Origin: Halomonas maura
Lineage (GTDB): Bacteria; Pseudomonadota; Gammaproteobacteria; Pseudomonadales; Halomonadaceae
Reading direction: 5' to 3'
DNA: 64,000 nucleotides
NCBI RefSeq assembly: GCF_030409305.1
Contig: NZ_JAUFPQ010000023.1
Location: 1 to 64,000 of the forward strand
Shown here: piece after piece, positions 56,283 to 64,000 of the stretch
How positions within the stretch are numbered: the first letter of the stretch is position 1
How the letters are laid out: every line of letters starts with the position of its first letter
The notes under the pieces: generated by a model
The model's database searches: none
What the model was told of the DNA's origin: nothing
Seen by the model: only the letters and a program-made list of their open reading frames with translations
Translations under genes and position numbers: made by a program

Positions 56283-59102
56283 ATGACATTGCTGTGGATC
56301 GCCTTGTTGCCCCTCCTCGGTGTACTGGTGCCGCCGCTGGTGGCGAACCGGGGGCGTCGTGACTGTTCCCTGGCCACGGCGGCCCTGCCGGCCCTGGCCC
56401 TCGTGCTGACCCTGTCCCAGGTGCCGGCCCTCAACGCCGGGGAAGCGCTGCGCTTCTCCGCCGAATGGATCCCGGCGCTGGGCCTCGAGGTGGCCTTCCG
56501 GCTGGACGGGCTGTCGCTGCTGTTCAACCTGCTGATCCTGGGGATCGGCCTGCTGATCCTGCTGTATGCGCATTACTACCTCTCGCCCGAGGAACCCTAC
56601 GGGCGCTTCTATGCCTACCTGATCCTGTTCATGGCCTCCATGGTCGGCATCGTGATGGCCGACAACCTGCTGCTGTTGTGGATGTTCTGGGAACTGACCA
56701 GCCTCTCCTCCTTCCTGCTGATCGGCTTCTGGTCCCACCGCAGCGATGCCCGCAAGGGGGCGCGCATGGCGCTGGTGGTGACCGGCGCCGGGGGGCTGGC
56801 GCTGCTGGCCGGCTTCCTGCTGCTGGGTGACATGGTCGGCAGCTTCGAGATGGATCGGGTGCTGGCCGCCGGCGAGACCATCCAGGCCGACCCCCGCTTC
56901 CCGCTGATGCTGGCCCTGGTGCTGCTGGGGGCCTTCGCCAAGTCGGCACAGTTTCCCTTCCAGTTCTGGCTGCCCCATGCCATGGCGGCGCCGACGCCGG
57001 TCTCGGCCTATCTCCACTCGGCGACCATGGTCAAGGCCGGCATCTTCCTGATGGCCCGGCTGCACCCGGCGCTGGCCGGCAACGAGCTGTGGACAATGGT
57101 GGTCTCCCTGGTGGGCATGACCACCCTGCTCTACGGCGCCTGGTTCGCGCTGATGAAGACCGAGCTCAAGGGTATCCTGGCCTTCTCCACGGTCAGCCAC
57201 CTGGGCTTGGTGACGGTGCTGCTGGGCATCGGCAGCCCCATGGCGGTGCTGGCGGCGCTGTTCCATATCCTCAACCACGCCACCTTCAAGGCGGCGTTGT
57301 TCATGAGCGCCGGGATCATCGACCACGAGACCGGCACCCGGGAACTGGCCCGCCTCGGCGGCCTGGCGAGGGCCATGCCGGTCACCGCCCTGCTCACCTC
57401 GATCGCCGGCGCGGCCATGGCCGGGGTGCCGCTGCTCAACGGCTTCCTGTCCAAGGAGCTGTTCTTCGCCGAGAGCCTGGAAACGCCGGTGCTCGGTGGC
57501 CTGAGCTGGCTGATGCCGGTGATGGCGACCCTGGGCGGCGTGCTGTCGGTGGCCTATTCGCTGCGCCTGGTTCACGCGGTCTTCTTCAAGCCGCCCCGCC
57601 AGACGCCCCCCAAGACGCCCCACGAGCCACCCCGGCTGATGCGCCTGCCGGTGGAGATCTTCGCCGTTCTCTGTGTGCTGGTCGGGCTCTTCCCGTCCGC
57701 GATGGCCGGCGGCCTGCTCGACCTGGCCACCCAAGCCGTGCTGCTCGAGCCACTGGAGTTCCACCTGGCCATCTGGCACGGCGTCAACCTGCCGCTGCTG
57801 ATGAGCGCCATCGCGCTCGTGGCCGGCATCGGCCTCTACCACCTGCACCGCTACCTGCGGCGCTTCCTCAGGGGCTTCCACCCGGTGGACGCGCGGATGA
57901 TCTTCGAGGCCAGCATCCAGCGCCTGGGACGGCGTTCGGAGGCCCTGCTCGCCCGGCTCGACAATGCCTCGCTGCAGCGCTACATGGGCCTGCTGATGTT
58001 CAGCGCCCTGGCACTGACCAGCCTGGGCCTGGTCATGGTGCCGAGCCTCGCCGGCGACCAGCCCCAGCGCCCGGTGGACGGCGTGCTGCTGACCGGGGCG
58101 GTGCTGCTGATCTTCAGCGGCCTGGGCACGGTCCTCGCCCACCGCTATCGCCTGATCTCGCTGCTGCTGCTGTCCATGGTCGGGCTGCTGGTCTCGCTGA
58201 CCTTCGCCCGCTTCTCGGCCCCCGACCTGGCCCTGACCCAGCTGTCGGTCGAGGTGGTCACCATGATCCTGCTGATGCTGGCGCTGTTCTTCCTGCCCCA
58301 GAAGACCCCGCGCGAATCCTCGCTGCCGCGCAACGTGCGCGACACCCTGCTGGCCGGCGCCCTGGGCGTGGCCATCACCAGCCTCAACTATGCCGTGCTG
58401 ACCCGCGGCACGCCGAGCATCTCGGGCTTCTTCCTCGACAACAGCGTGCCGGGCGGCGGCGGCCACAACGTGGTCAACGTCATCCTGGTCGACTTCCGTG
58501 GCTTCGATACCCTGGGCGAGATCACCGTGCTGGCCCTGGCGGGCCTGGCGATCTTCAAGCTGCTCAACCGCCTGAGGCTGTTCATGCCCCACAGTGACGG
58601 CGAGGGCCGGGTGTGGTCGCCGGATCGCTACCCGATGATCCTGACGACCATCTCCCAGGCGCTGCTGCCGCTGGCCCTGCTGGTCTCGGTGTTCATCTTC
58701 CTGCGCGGCCACAACCTGCCCGGCGGCGGCTTCATCGCCGGGCTGATCACCGCGGTGGCGCTGATCCTGCTGTACATGGCTCGGGGCGTGGAGTGGGCCC
58801 AGGAACGCCTCGACTTCCAGTACCAGCCGGTGGCCATCGTCGGGGTCGGCGTGGCCGCGGTGACCGGGGTGGGCAGCTGGCTGTTCGGCCACCCCTACCT
58901 GACCTCGGCCTTCGGCCACTTCCACCTGCCGCTGATCGGCGATTTCGAGCTAGCCACGGCGATGATCTTCGACCTGGGGGTCTACCTGGCCGTGGTCGGC
59001 GCCACCCTGATGATCCTGGCCAATCTCGGCAAGGTGACCACGCCGCACCGCCCGGCCAAGAACGAGGCCGCCGCCACGACCAGCGCCAAGGAGAAACGCT
59101 GA
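56283..59102 (+). CDS. mrpAB: Fused Mrp antiporter subunit A-B (operon 2)
   Basis: A 939-residue protein: the NuoL-like A core to about residue 640 ([52 protein letters not shown]), the MbhD/E-type region ([20 protein letters not shown]), and from about residue 775 a complete MnhB domain ([37 protein letters not shown]). Such fusions are typical of the Pha/group 2 type of rhizobia and pseudomonads. Opening codon ATG at 56283, weak AGGA upstream. Its A part is clearly not the closest copy of mnhA in operon 1; the two operons are anciently distinct. Confidence 0.95.
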   Translation: MTLLWIALLPLLGVLVPPLVANRGRRDCSLATAALPALALVLTLSQVPALNAGEALRFSAEWIPALGLEVAFRLDGLSLLFNLLILGIGLLILLYAHYYLSPEEPYGRFYAYLILFMASMVGIVMADNLLLLWMFWELTSLSSFLLIGFWSHRSDARKGARMALVVTGAGGLALLAGFLLLGDMVGSFEMDRVLAAGETIQADPRFPLMLALVLLGAFAKSAQFPFQFWLPHAMAAPTPVSAYLHSATMVKAGIFLMARLHPALAGNELWTMVVSLVGMTTLLYGAWFALMKTELKGILAFSTVSHLGLVTVLLGIGSPMAVLAALFHILNHATFKAALFMSAGIIDHETGTRELARLGGLARAMPVTALLTSIAGAAMAGVPLLNGFLSKELFFAESLETPVLGGLSWLMPVMATLGGVLSVAYSLRLVHAVFFKPPRQTPPKTPHEPPRLMRLPVEIFAVLCVLVGLFPSAMAGGLLDLATQAVLLEPLEFHLAIWHGVNLPLLMSAIALVAGIGLYHLHRYLRRFLRGFHPVDARMIFEASIQRLGRRSEALLARLDNASLQRYMGLLMFSALALTSLGLVMVPSLAGDQPQRPVDGVLLTGAVLLIFSGLGTVLAHRYRLISLLLLSMVGLLVSLTFARFSAPDLALTQLSVEVVTMILLMLALFFLPQKTPRESSLPRNVRDTLLAGALGVAITSLNYAVLTRGTPSISGFFLDNSVPGGGGHNVVNVILVDFRGFDTLGEITVLALAGLAIFKLLNRLRLFMPHSDGEGRVWSPDRYPMILTTISQALLPLALLVSVFIFLRGHNLPGGGFIAGLITAVALILLYMARGVEWAQERLDFQYQPVAIVGVGVAAVTGVGSWLFGHPYLTSAFGHFHLPLIGDFELATAMIFDLGVYLAVVGATLMILANLGKVTTPHRPAKNEAAATTSAKEKR

Positions 59103-59449
59103 TGGAAAGCCTCTATGCCATTACCACCGGCGTGCTCAGCGCCTGCGGGCTCTACCTGATCCTGCGGGGACGGACCTTCCCCGTGGTGGTCGGGCTGACC
59201 CTGCTGTCCTATGCGGTCAACCTCTTCCTGTTCTCCATGGGCGGGCTGACCACCGATGGCGCGACCATCATCGACGGCCCCCGCGACTATGCCGACCCCC
59301 TGCCTCAGGCCCTGGTGCTGACCGCCATCGTCATCGGCTTCGCCATGACGGCCTTCGCCGTCATCCTGTCGATGCGGGCCCGCGGCGACATGGGCAACGA
59401 CCATGTCGACGGTCGCAAGCAAGAGGAACGAGAGGAGAACCACCGGTGA
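59102..59449 (+). CDS. mrpC: Mrp antiporter subunit C (operon 2)
   Basis: A 115-residue NuoK-like subunit: VVGLTLLSYAVNLFLFSMGG and [20 protein letters not shown]. Overlaps mrpAB by one base. Basic, charged tail. Confidence 0.94.
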   Translation: MESLYAITTGVLSACGLYLILRGRTFPVVVGLTLLSYAVNLFLFSMGGLTTDGATIIDGPRDYADPLPQALVLTAIVIGFAMTAFAVILSMRARGDMGNDHVDGRKQEEREENHR

Positions 59450-60957
59450 TGCAGCATCTGATCGTCCTCCCCGTGGTCCTGCCGCTGCTGACGGGCCTGT
59501 TCCTGCTGCGCGGCCTCCACGGCAGTACCCGCCTCAAGCGCGTGCTCGGCGTGGCCTCGACGGGGCTGCTCGTGATCATCGCCCTCGCCCTGCTGCTGCG
59601 CGCCGCCGATGGCGAGATGGCCTATTACGCGATGGGTGGCTGGCAGCCGCCCTTCGGCATCGTGCTGGTGCTGGACCGCCTCTCGGCGATGATGGTGCTG
59701 CTCACCGCCGTGCTCGCCCTCGGCTGCGTGATCTTCGCCTGCGGCGGCGACGACGAGAAGGGCAGCAACTTCCATGGCCTCTTCCAGCTGCAGCTGATGG
59801 GCATCAACGGCGCCTTCCTCACCGGCGACCTGTTCAACCTGTTCGTGTTCTTCGAGGTGCTGCTGCTGGCCTCCTATGCCCTGCTGCTGCACGGCGGCGG
59901 CAAGTCGCGCACCCAGGCCGCCGTGCACTACGTGGTGCTCAACCTGGCCGGCTCGGCGCTGTTCCTGATCGCCGTGGGAACCCTGTACGGCGCCACCGGC
60001 ACCCTCAACATGGCCGACATGGCGGTGCGCCTCGGCGAGCTGCCCGCCGAGCGCGCCGGCCTGGTCACCGCCGGAGCCCTGATGCTGCTGGTGGTGTTCG
60101 GCCTGAAGTCGGCGATCCTGCCGCTGTACTTCTGGCTGCCGCGGGCCTATGCCGCGGCCCCGGCACCGGTGGCGGCGCTGTTCGCCATCATGACCAAGGT
60201 CGGCATCTACGCCATCCTGAGGGTCTACTCGCTGATCTTCGGCGAGCGCGCCGGGGACCTGGCCGACCTCGAACAGCCGTGGGTCTGGTGGCTGTCGCTG
60301 GCGACCCTGGCGATCGCCACGGCGGGGGTGCTGGCGGCCCGCGACCTGCGCCTGCTGATCGCCTATCTGGTGCTGGTCTCGGTGGGCACCCTGCTGGCCG
60401 GGGTCGGCATGGGCACCGTCGAGGCCACCGCGTCGCTGCTCTACTATCTGCTGCACTCCACCCTGGTCACCGGCGGACTCTTCCTGCTCGCCGAGATGAT
60501 CGGCCTGCAGCGCGGCAAGGCCGGCACCCGCATCGTCAAGGGCAGGCCGCTGACCCAGGGCGGCCTGCTGGCGCTGCTGTTCCTGGTCGGCGCCGTGGCC
60601 GTGGCCGGCCTGCCGCCGCTGTCGGGTGCCATCGGCAAGGCCCTGCTGCTGCAGGCGGCCACCCCGGCCCAGCAGCCCTGGCTATGGCCCCTGCTGCTGG
60701 CCAGCGGCCTGGGGGCGATGGTCGCGCTGTCCCGCGCCGGCTCGACCTTCTTCTGGCGCAGCCAGTCCGGCGAGCGCAGCGGAGAGCGCCTGTCCCGCCA
60801 CCAGTGGACGGGGGTGGGCCTGCTGCTGGCCGCCTCGCCGCTGCTGGCGGCCCTGGCCGGGCCGGTCAGCGACTACACCCTGGCCACCGCCAGTCAGCTG
60901 GCCAATCCGGACAACGTCGTCGATGCCCTGCTCCCCGATGCTGGAGACGCGCCATGA
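59449..60957 (+). CDS. mrpD: Mrp antiporter subunit D (operon 2)
   Basis: A 502-residue NuoN-like subunit. LFVFFEVLLLASYALLLHGG (Glu), VVFGLKSAILPLYFWLPRAY (Lys), IMTKVGIYAILR (Lys). GAGGAG lies upstream; ATG at 59449 or GTG at 59446, both overlapping the mrpC stop. Confidence 0.94.
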   Translation: MQHLIVLPVVLPLLTGLFLLRGLHGSTRLKRVLGVASTGLLVIIALALLLRAADGEMAYYAMGGWQPPFGIVLVLDRLSAMMVLLTAVLALGCVIFACGGDDEKGSNFHGLFQLQLMGINGAFLTGDLFNLFVFFEVLLLASYALLLHGGGKSRTQAAVHYVVLNLAGSALFLIAVGTLYGATGTLNMADMAVRLGELPAERAGLVTAGALMLLVVFGLKSAILPLYFWLPRAYAAAPAPVAALFAIMTKVGIYAILRVYSLIFGERAGDLADLEQPWVWWLSLATLAIATAGVLAARDLRLLIAYLVLVSVGTLLAGVGMGTVEATASLLYYLLHSTLVTGGLFLLAEMIGLQRGKAGTRIVKGRPLTQGGLLALLFLVGAVAVAGLPPLSGAIGKALLLQAATPAQQPWLWPLLLASGLGAMVALSRAGSTFFWRSQSGERSGERLSRHQWTGVGLLLAASPLLAALAGPVSDYTLATASQLANPDNVVDALLPDAGDAP

Positions 60958-61451
60958 TCACCCCCCGTTCCTGGCTTCCCATCCCGCTGCTGTCGCTGCT
61001 GCTGCTGGTGGTCTGGCTGCTGCTGGTGCGCAGCCTGGCCGTCGGCCACCTGCTGCTGGGCAGCGCCCTGGCGGTCGCCATCCCGCTGTTCACCTATCGC
61101 TTCTGGGACGTGCAGCCCCGGGTCAAGCGCCCCGGCCTGCTGCTGCGCTTCATCCTGCGCGTGCTGGGCGACATCATCGTCGCCAACTTCCATGTCGCCT
61201 GGCTGATCATCAACCCCTGGCAGCGCTCGCGCCCCCACTTCGTCGAATATCCGCTGATGCTCGAGGAGCGGTTCACCATCACCCTGCTGGCCAATACCAT
61301 CAGCCTTACCCCGGGCACGGTGTCGGCCAACCTGCGCATGGACGGCAAGACGCTGCTGGTCCATGCCCTCAACGTGAAGGACGAGGAGGCGCTGATCGCC
61401 GAGATCCGGGATCGCTACGAGCGGCCGCTCAAGGAGATCTACGAATGCTAG
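60954..61451 (+). CDS. mrpE: Mrp antiporter subunit E (operon 2)
   Basis: A 165-residue subunit with the motif LLANTISLTPGTVSANLRMD and two N-terminal helices. ATGA overlap with mrpD. Confidence 0.93.
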   Translation: MITPRSWLPIPLLSLLLLVVWLLLVRSLAVGHLLLGSALAVAIPLFTYRFWDVQPRVKRPGLLLRFILRVLGDIIVANFHVAWLIINPWQRSRPHFVEYPLMLEERFTITLLANTISLTPGTVSANLRMDGKTLLVHALNVKDEEALIAEIRDRYERPLKEIYEC

Positions 61452-61714
61452 ACATCGCGCTGACGATCAGCCTGGCCCTGATCCTGATGGCCATCGTGCT
61501 GAACGCCTTTCGCCTGGCGATGGGCCCGAGCATGCCCGACCGCATCCTGGCCCTGGACACCATGTACGTGAACTCCATCGCGCTGATCGTGCTGATGGGG
61601 CTCTGGCTCAATACCAAGACCTACTTCGAGGCGGCCCTGCTGATCGCCATGCTCGGTTTCATCAGCACCGTGGCCGTCTGCAAGTACCTGTTACGCGGCG
61701 ATATCATCGAATAG
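61445..61714 (+). CDS. mrpF: Mrp antiporter subunit F (operon 2)
   Basis: An 89-residue three-helix subunit: AFRLAMGPSMPDRILALDTM. It starts 7 bp inside mrpE. Confidence 0.93.
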   Translation: MLDIALTISLALILMAIVLNAFRLAMGPSMPDRILALDTMYVNSIALIVLMGLWLNTKTYFEAALLIAMLGFISTVAVCKYLLRGDIIE

Positions 61715-61730
61715 GCGAACCGGAGCCATC

Positions 61731-62189
61731 ATGACGACCTTTGTGATCCTCGAGGGCGTGATCTCCCTCTTCCTGATCGCCGGCGGGGCCTTCGCCTTCA
61801 TCGGCTCGCTGGGCATGGCCCACCTGCGCGACTTCTACATGCGCCTGCACGGCCCCACCAAGGCCACCACCATGGGCATCGGCTGCACGCTGGTCGCCTC
61901 GATGCTCTACTTCGGGGTGATCGACAGCCAGCCGGTGGTCCAGGAGATGCTGATCACCCTCTTCCTGTTCATTACCGCCCCGGTCAGCGCCCACCTGCTG
62001 GCCAAGTCGGGGCTCCACCAGAAGCTCCCCCACGCCGACAAGACTCGTGGACGCCCGGCGGAACTGCGCAGCGAGGAGGTCGGCGACAAACCGGTCCCCC
62101 ACCCGACCCCGGATCACCAGCACATCACCCACGAGCGATCGCCCCTGCCCCGCCGGACGGCCCGCGAGGAGTCGCAGGACGAGGGCTAG
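61731..62189 (+). CDS. mrpG: Mrp antiporter subunit G (operon 2)
   Basis: A 152-residue subunit with three helices, GMAHLRDFYMRLHGPTKATT, and a hydrophilic His- and Pro-rich tail of about 50 residues (HPTPDHQHITHERSPL). The tail is rich in charged residues and unusual for the family. Last gene of operon 2, convergent with hemH. Confidence 0.9.
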   Translation: MTTFVILEGVISLFLIAGGAFAFIGSLGMAHLRDFYMRLHGPTKATTMGIGCTLVASMLYFGVIDSQPVVQEMLITLFLFITAPVSAHLLAKSGLHQKLPHADKTRGRPAELRSEEVGDKPVPHPTPDHQHITHERSPLPRRTAREESQDEG

Positions 62190-62214
62190 CCGGCCAGGGC
62201 GGCCGTCGCGGCCC

Positions 62215-63300
62215 CTAGACCCAGCCCGCGAGCTCCTGGCGGGCGATGGCCTCGAGGGCCGCGACATGGTCGTCCCGGGCGTTGAGGCAGGGCACATAGG
62301 TGAAGGTCTCGCCGCCGGCGGCCAGGAAGGCGTCGCGGATCTCCTGCTGGATCTCCTCCAGGGTCTCCACGCAGTCGGCGGCGAAGGCCGGCGAGATCAC
62401 GGCGATATGCTTCCTGCCCTGGCGAGCCAGCGTCGCCACCTGGTCGACGGTGGCCGGCCCCACCCACTCCTCGGGCCCGAACTTCGACTGGAAGGCGGTG
62501 ACGACGGCCCCGTCGGCGAGTCCCAGGTGTTCCTTGAGCAACCGCGTGGTCTTCAGGCACTGGCAGTGATAGGGGTCACCCTCCTCGAGATAGCGCTTGG
62601 GCACGCCGTGATAGGAGGCGACCAGCACCTCGGGCATCGACGCCGCCGCGTCATACGCCTCGCGCACCGAGGCGCCCAGGGCGGCGATATAGTCGGGGTG
62701 CTCGAAGTAGGCCGGCACCGTGCGGATGGCAGGCTGCCACTTGAGCCGCATCAGGCTGCGGAAGGCCTGGTCATTGGCGGTGGCCGTGGTGGGTGAGGCG
62801 TACTGGGGATAGAGCGGGAAGAACAGGATGCGCTCACAGCCCCGGGCCTGTAGCCGACGCAGCACGCTCTCGGTCGAAGGATTGCCGTAGCGCATGCAGA
62901 AGTCCACCTCGACCCGCTCGCCATGCTCGGCCTCGAGCCGTGACGCCAGCTTTTCCGTCTGCTCCCGAGTGATGGTCAACAGCGGGCTCTCGTCGAGGGC
63001 CTCGTTCCAGATGCTGCGATAGGCCCGGCCCGAGGCGAAGGGCCGTTTGCTGAGGATCACCAGCTGCAGCAGCGGTTGCCACAGCCAGCGCGAGTAGTCC
63101 ACTACCCGCCGGTCGGAGAGGAACTCGTTGAGGTAGCGACGCATGGACCAGTAGTCGGTGGCATCCGGGGTGCCCAGGTTGGCCAGCACCACGCCGACCT
63201 TCCGGCGCGCCACGGGCGGGTGATCGACGGGGGCCTGGGCGAGGCGATCCTCGCCCGGGCGGACGAGCGCGTTGCCGACGGGGGTCTCGAGAGCTGCCAT
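62215..63300 (-). CDS. hemH: Ferrochelatase
   Basis: A 361-residue ferrochelatase that inserts iron into protoporphyrin IX. KVGVVLANLGTPDATDYWSM near residue 34, SYHGVPKRYLEEGDPYHCQC with the catalytic His, and the C-terminal SPAFAADCVETLEEIQQE (Glu). The first ~33 residues form an extra hydrophilic leader; the only upstream Met is at 63300, so this start is forced. Confidence 0.95.
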   Translation of the reverse strand: MAALETPVGNALVRPGEDRLAQAPVDHPPVARRKVGVVLANLGTPDATDYWSMRRYLNEFLSDRRVVDYSRWLWQPLLQLVILSKRPFASGRAYRSIWNEALDESPLLTITREQTEKLASRLEAEHGERVEVDFCMRYGNPSTESVLRRLQARGCERILFFPLYPQYASPTTATANDQAFRSLMRLKWQPAIRTVPAYFEHPDYIAALGASVREAYDAAASMPEVLVASYHGVPKRYLEEGDPYHCQCLKTTRLLKEHLGLADGAVVTAFQSKFGPEEWVGPATVDQVATLARQGRKHIAVISPAFAADCVETLEEIQQEIRDAFLAAGGETFTYVPCLNARDDHVAALEAIARQELAGWV

Positions 63301-63770
63301 GGTGCGCGGTCCCTGTGGTGGCGTGGGGCGAATGTGTGGAGCCTACGATACCACCGCCGGAGCCGTCGGCGGAACAGAGTTATATATCAACCAGATCATG
63401 TACAATTATTGGGCAATCACTCCCCCTCCGGCGGCCGGCTTTCGCTGCTCTCCAGGCGCCGTGACGGCGGGTCACGACGTGGGGGCAAGCGTTGCCGTGG
63501 CAGCATGATGCGACGTCCGTCACTGAGGCATGCCCAGCGCACTGGATAAACATCCGGCAACGCTTTAGCCTGAATCTCATGCACTTGGAAATCACGCCCG
63601 GTCAGGCGATGGGCGAGCCGCGACGGTTTTCGCTTGCGAACCGCCGTCAATGGCCTACTAGCGGACTACGATTGTAACAGCACCCCGTAGCACTGGCCGG
63701 CCGGCGTGACGCCAGTCCCAAGGCGTGGCTGACCCCCTTGGTCACTCTCACCTATCGCTCGGAAACGACC
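63301..63770. other. Intergenic region between hemH and the AI-2E-family gene
   Basis: 470 bp with no supported gene. Near 63380-63420 is an AT-rich patch (tatatatcaa, tacaattattgg) unlike the surroundings and probably promoter DNA for hemH; a minus-strand TTGTAC and TATAAC are 15 bp apart. An imperfect hairpin lies at 63624-63643. Small open frames here are short and overlap on several frames; I do not support any. Confidence 0.4.
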
Positions 63771-64000
63771 ATGGCAGAAACCCCGGACAACGATCAGCCT
63801 ACCCGGGAGCCAGTCACTCCGTCTTGGCCAAACACCGTCCCCAAGTGGGCAGGCGTGGGCCTGTTCATCTACCTGTCCGTCTTCGCCCTCAGCTACGCAC
63901 AACTGTTCATCGTCCCCGTCGTGCTGGCCTTCCTGTTATCGATGGTGTTCAGCCCGGTCAGGCGTGGCTTCGACCGACTCGGCATCTCCCAGGGACTGTC
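63771..64000 (+). CDS. AI-2E/PerM-family transporter, N-terminal part (cut by window edge)
   Basis: The first 76 codons of a membrane protein from the ATG at 63771. After a Pro-rich hydrophilic leader, the hydrophobic segment VGLFIYLSVFALSYAQLFIV and then PVVLAFLLSMVFSPVRRGFD match the start of the AI-2E transporter superfamily (PF01594, YhhQ/TqsA/PerM). These are exporters or Na+(Li+)/H+ antiporters in some halophiles. The rest lies outside. Confidence 0.7.
   Translation, partial: MAETPDNDQPTREPVTPSWPNTVPKWAGVGLFIYLSVFALSYAQLFIVPVVLAFLLSMVFSPVRRGFDRLGISQGL

Noticed and set aside
56082..58925. A 947-codon open frame on the minus strand
   Set aside because: Antisense to the fused mrpAB gene; translated sequence is dominated by Q, H, G and E with no motif.

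Overview
The window is high-GC (roughly 65-70%) chromosomal DNA from a gammaproteobacterium, most probably Halomonadaceae (Halomonas or a close relative). The reasons are the rpsU-dnaG-rpoD and lptD-surA-pdxA-rsmA-apaG-apaH arrangements, a complete glycine betaine demethylation cluster, a PHA regulator, and two full Mrp-type Na+/H+ antiporter operons, a combination expected of a halophile or alkaliphile. I see no prophage, IS element, CRISPR array, rRNA or tRNA. The genes are dense, share one codon style and mostly belong to the core genome.

Region 1 (1-22.6 kb) is a betaine/C1 catabolic block. It holds glutathione-independent formaldehyde dehydrogenase (fdhA, cut by the left edge), a BCCT transporter, a small secreted IalB-type protein, and on the minus strand the operon dipeptidase - DUF5943-like protein - dgcA - dgcB - etfA - etfB, which demethylates dimethylglycine and passes electrons to the membrane. 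mtgA and the betaine regulator gbdR follow. Next comes glutathione-dependent formaldehyde removal (frmA, fghA) with a divergent LysR regulator, then a five-gene branched-chain-type ABC importer (livG-livF-binding protein-livH-livM), and L-serine deaminase (sdaA) with its own divergent LysR regulator. Together these can carry betaine carbon to glycine/serine and pyruvate while disposing of the formaldehyde released at each demethylation.

Region 2 (23.7-31.8 kb) has an unidentified six-helix membrane protein, the macromolecular synthesis operon rpsU-dnaG-rpoD, divergent tsaD (followed by a 79-bp imperfect repeat of its own 3' end), plsY, and folB-folK. Region 3 (31.8-41.5 kb) is the minus-strand operon lptD-surA-pdxA-rsmA-apaG-apaH-glpE-cca with divergent amgK-murU for muropeptide recycling; SurA here has no parvulin domains. 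Region 4 (41.5-50.1 kb) is housekeeping: an OsmC-family protein, speD, coq7, hinT, a phosphoribulokinase-like gene, a thioesterase, purD, phaR, rsmE, a retropepsin-like protein and an MltB-type lytic transglycosylase.

Region 5 (50.2-62.2 kb) is the most distinctive: two complete Mrp/Mnh antiporter operons head to head across a 254-bp intergenic region. One is seven-gene (A-G, minus strand). The other is six-gene with a fused A-B subunit (plus strand). hemH and the start of an AI-2E-family membrane protein close the window. No wholly unknown multi-gene system was found. The best leads are the paired Mrp operons, the minimal SurA, the two uncharacterised genes in the dgc operon, the tsaD repeat and a candidate operator in front of the ABC importer.
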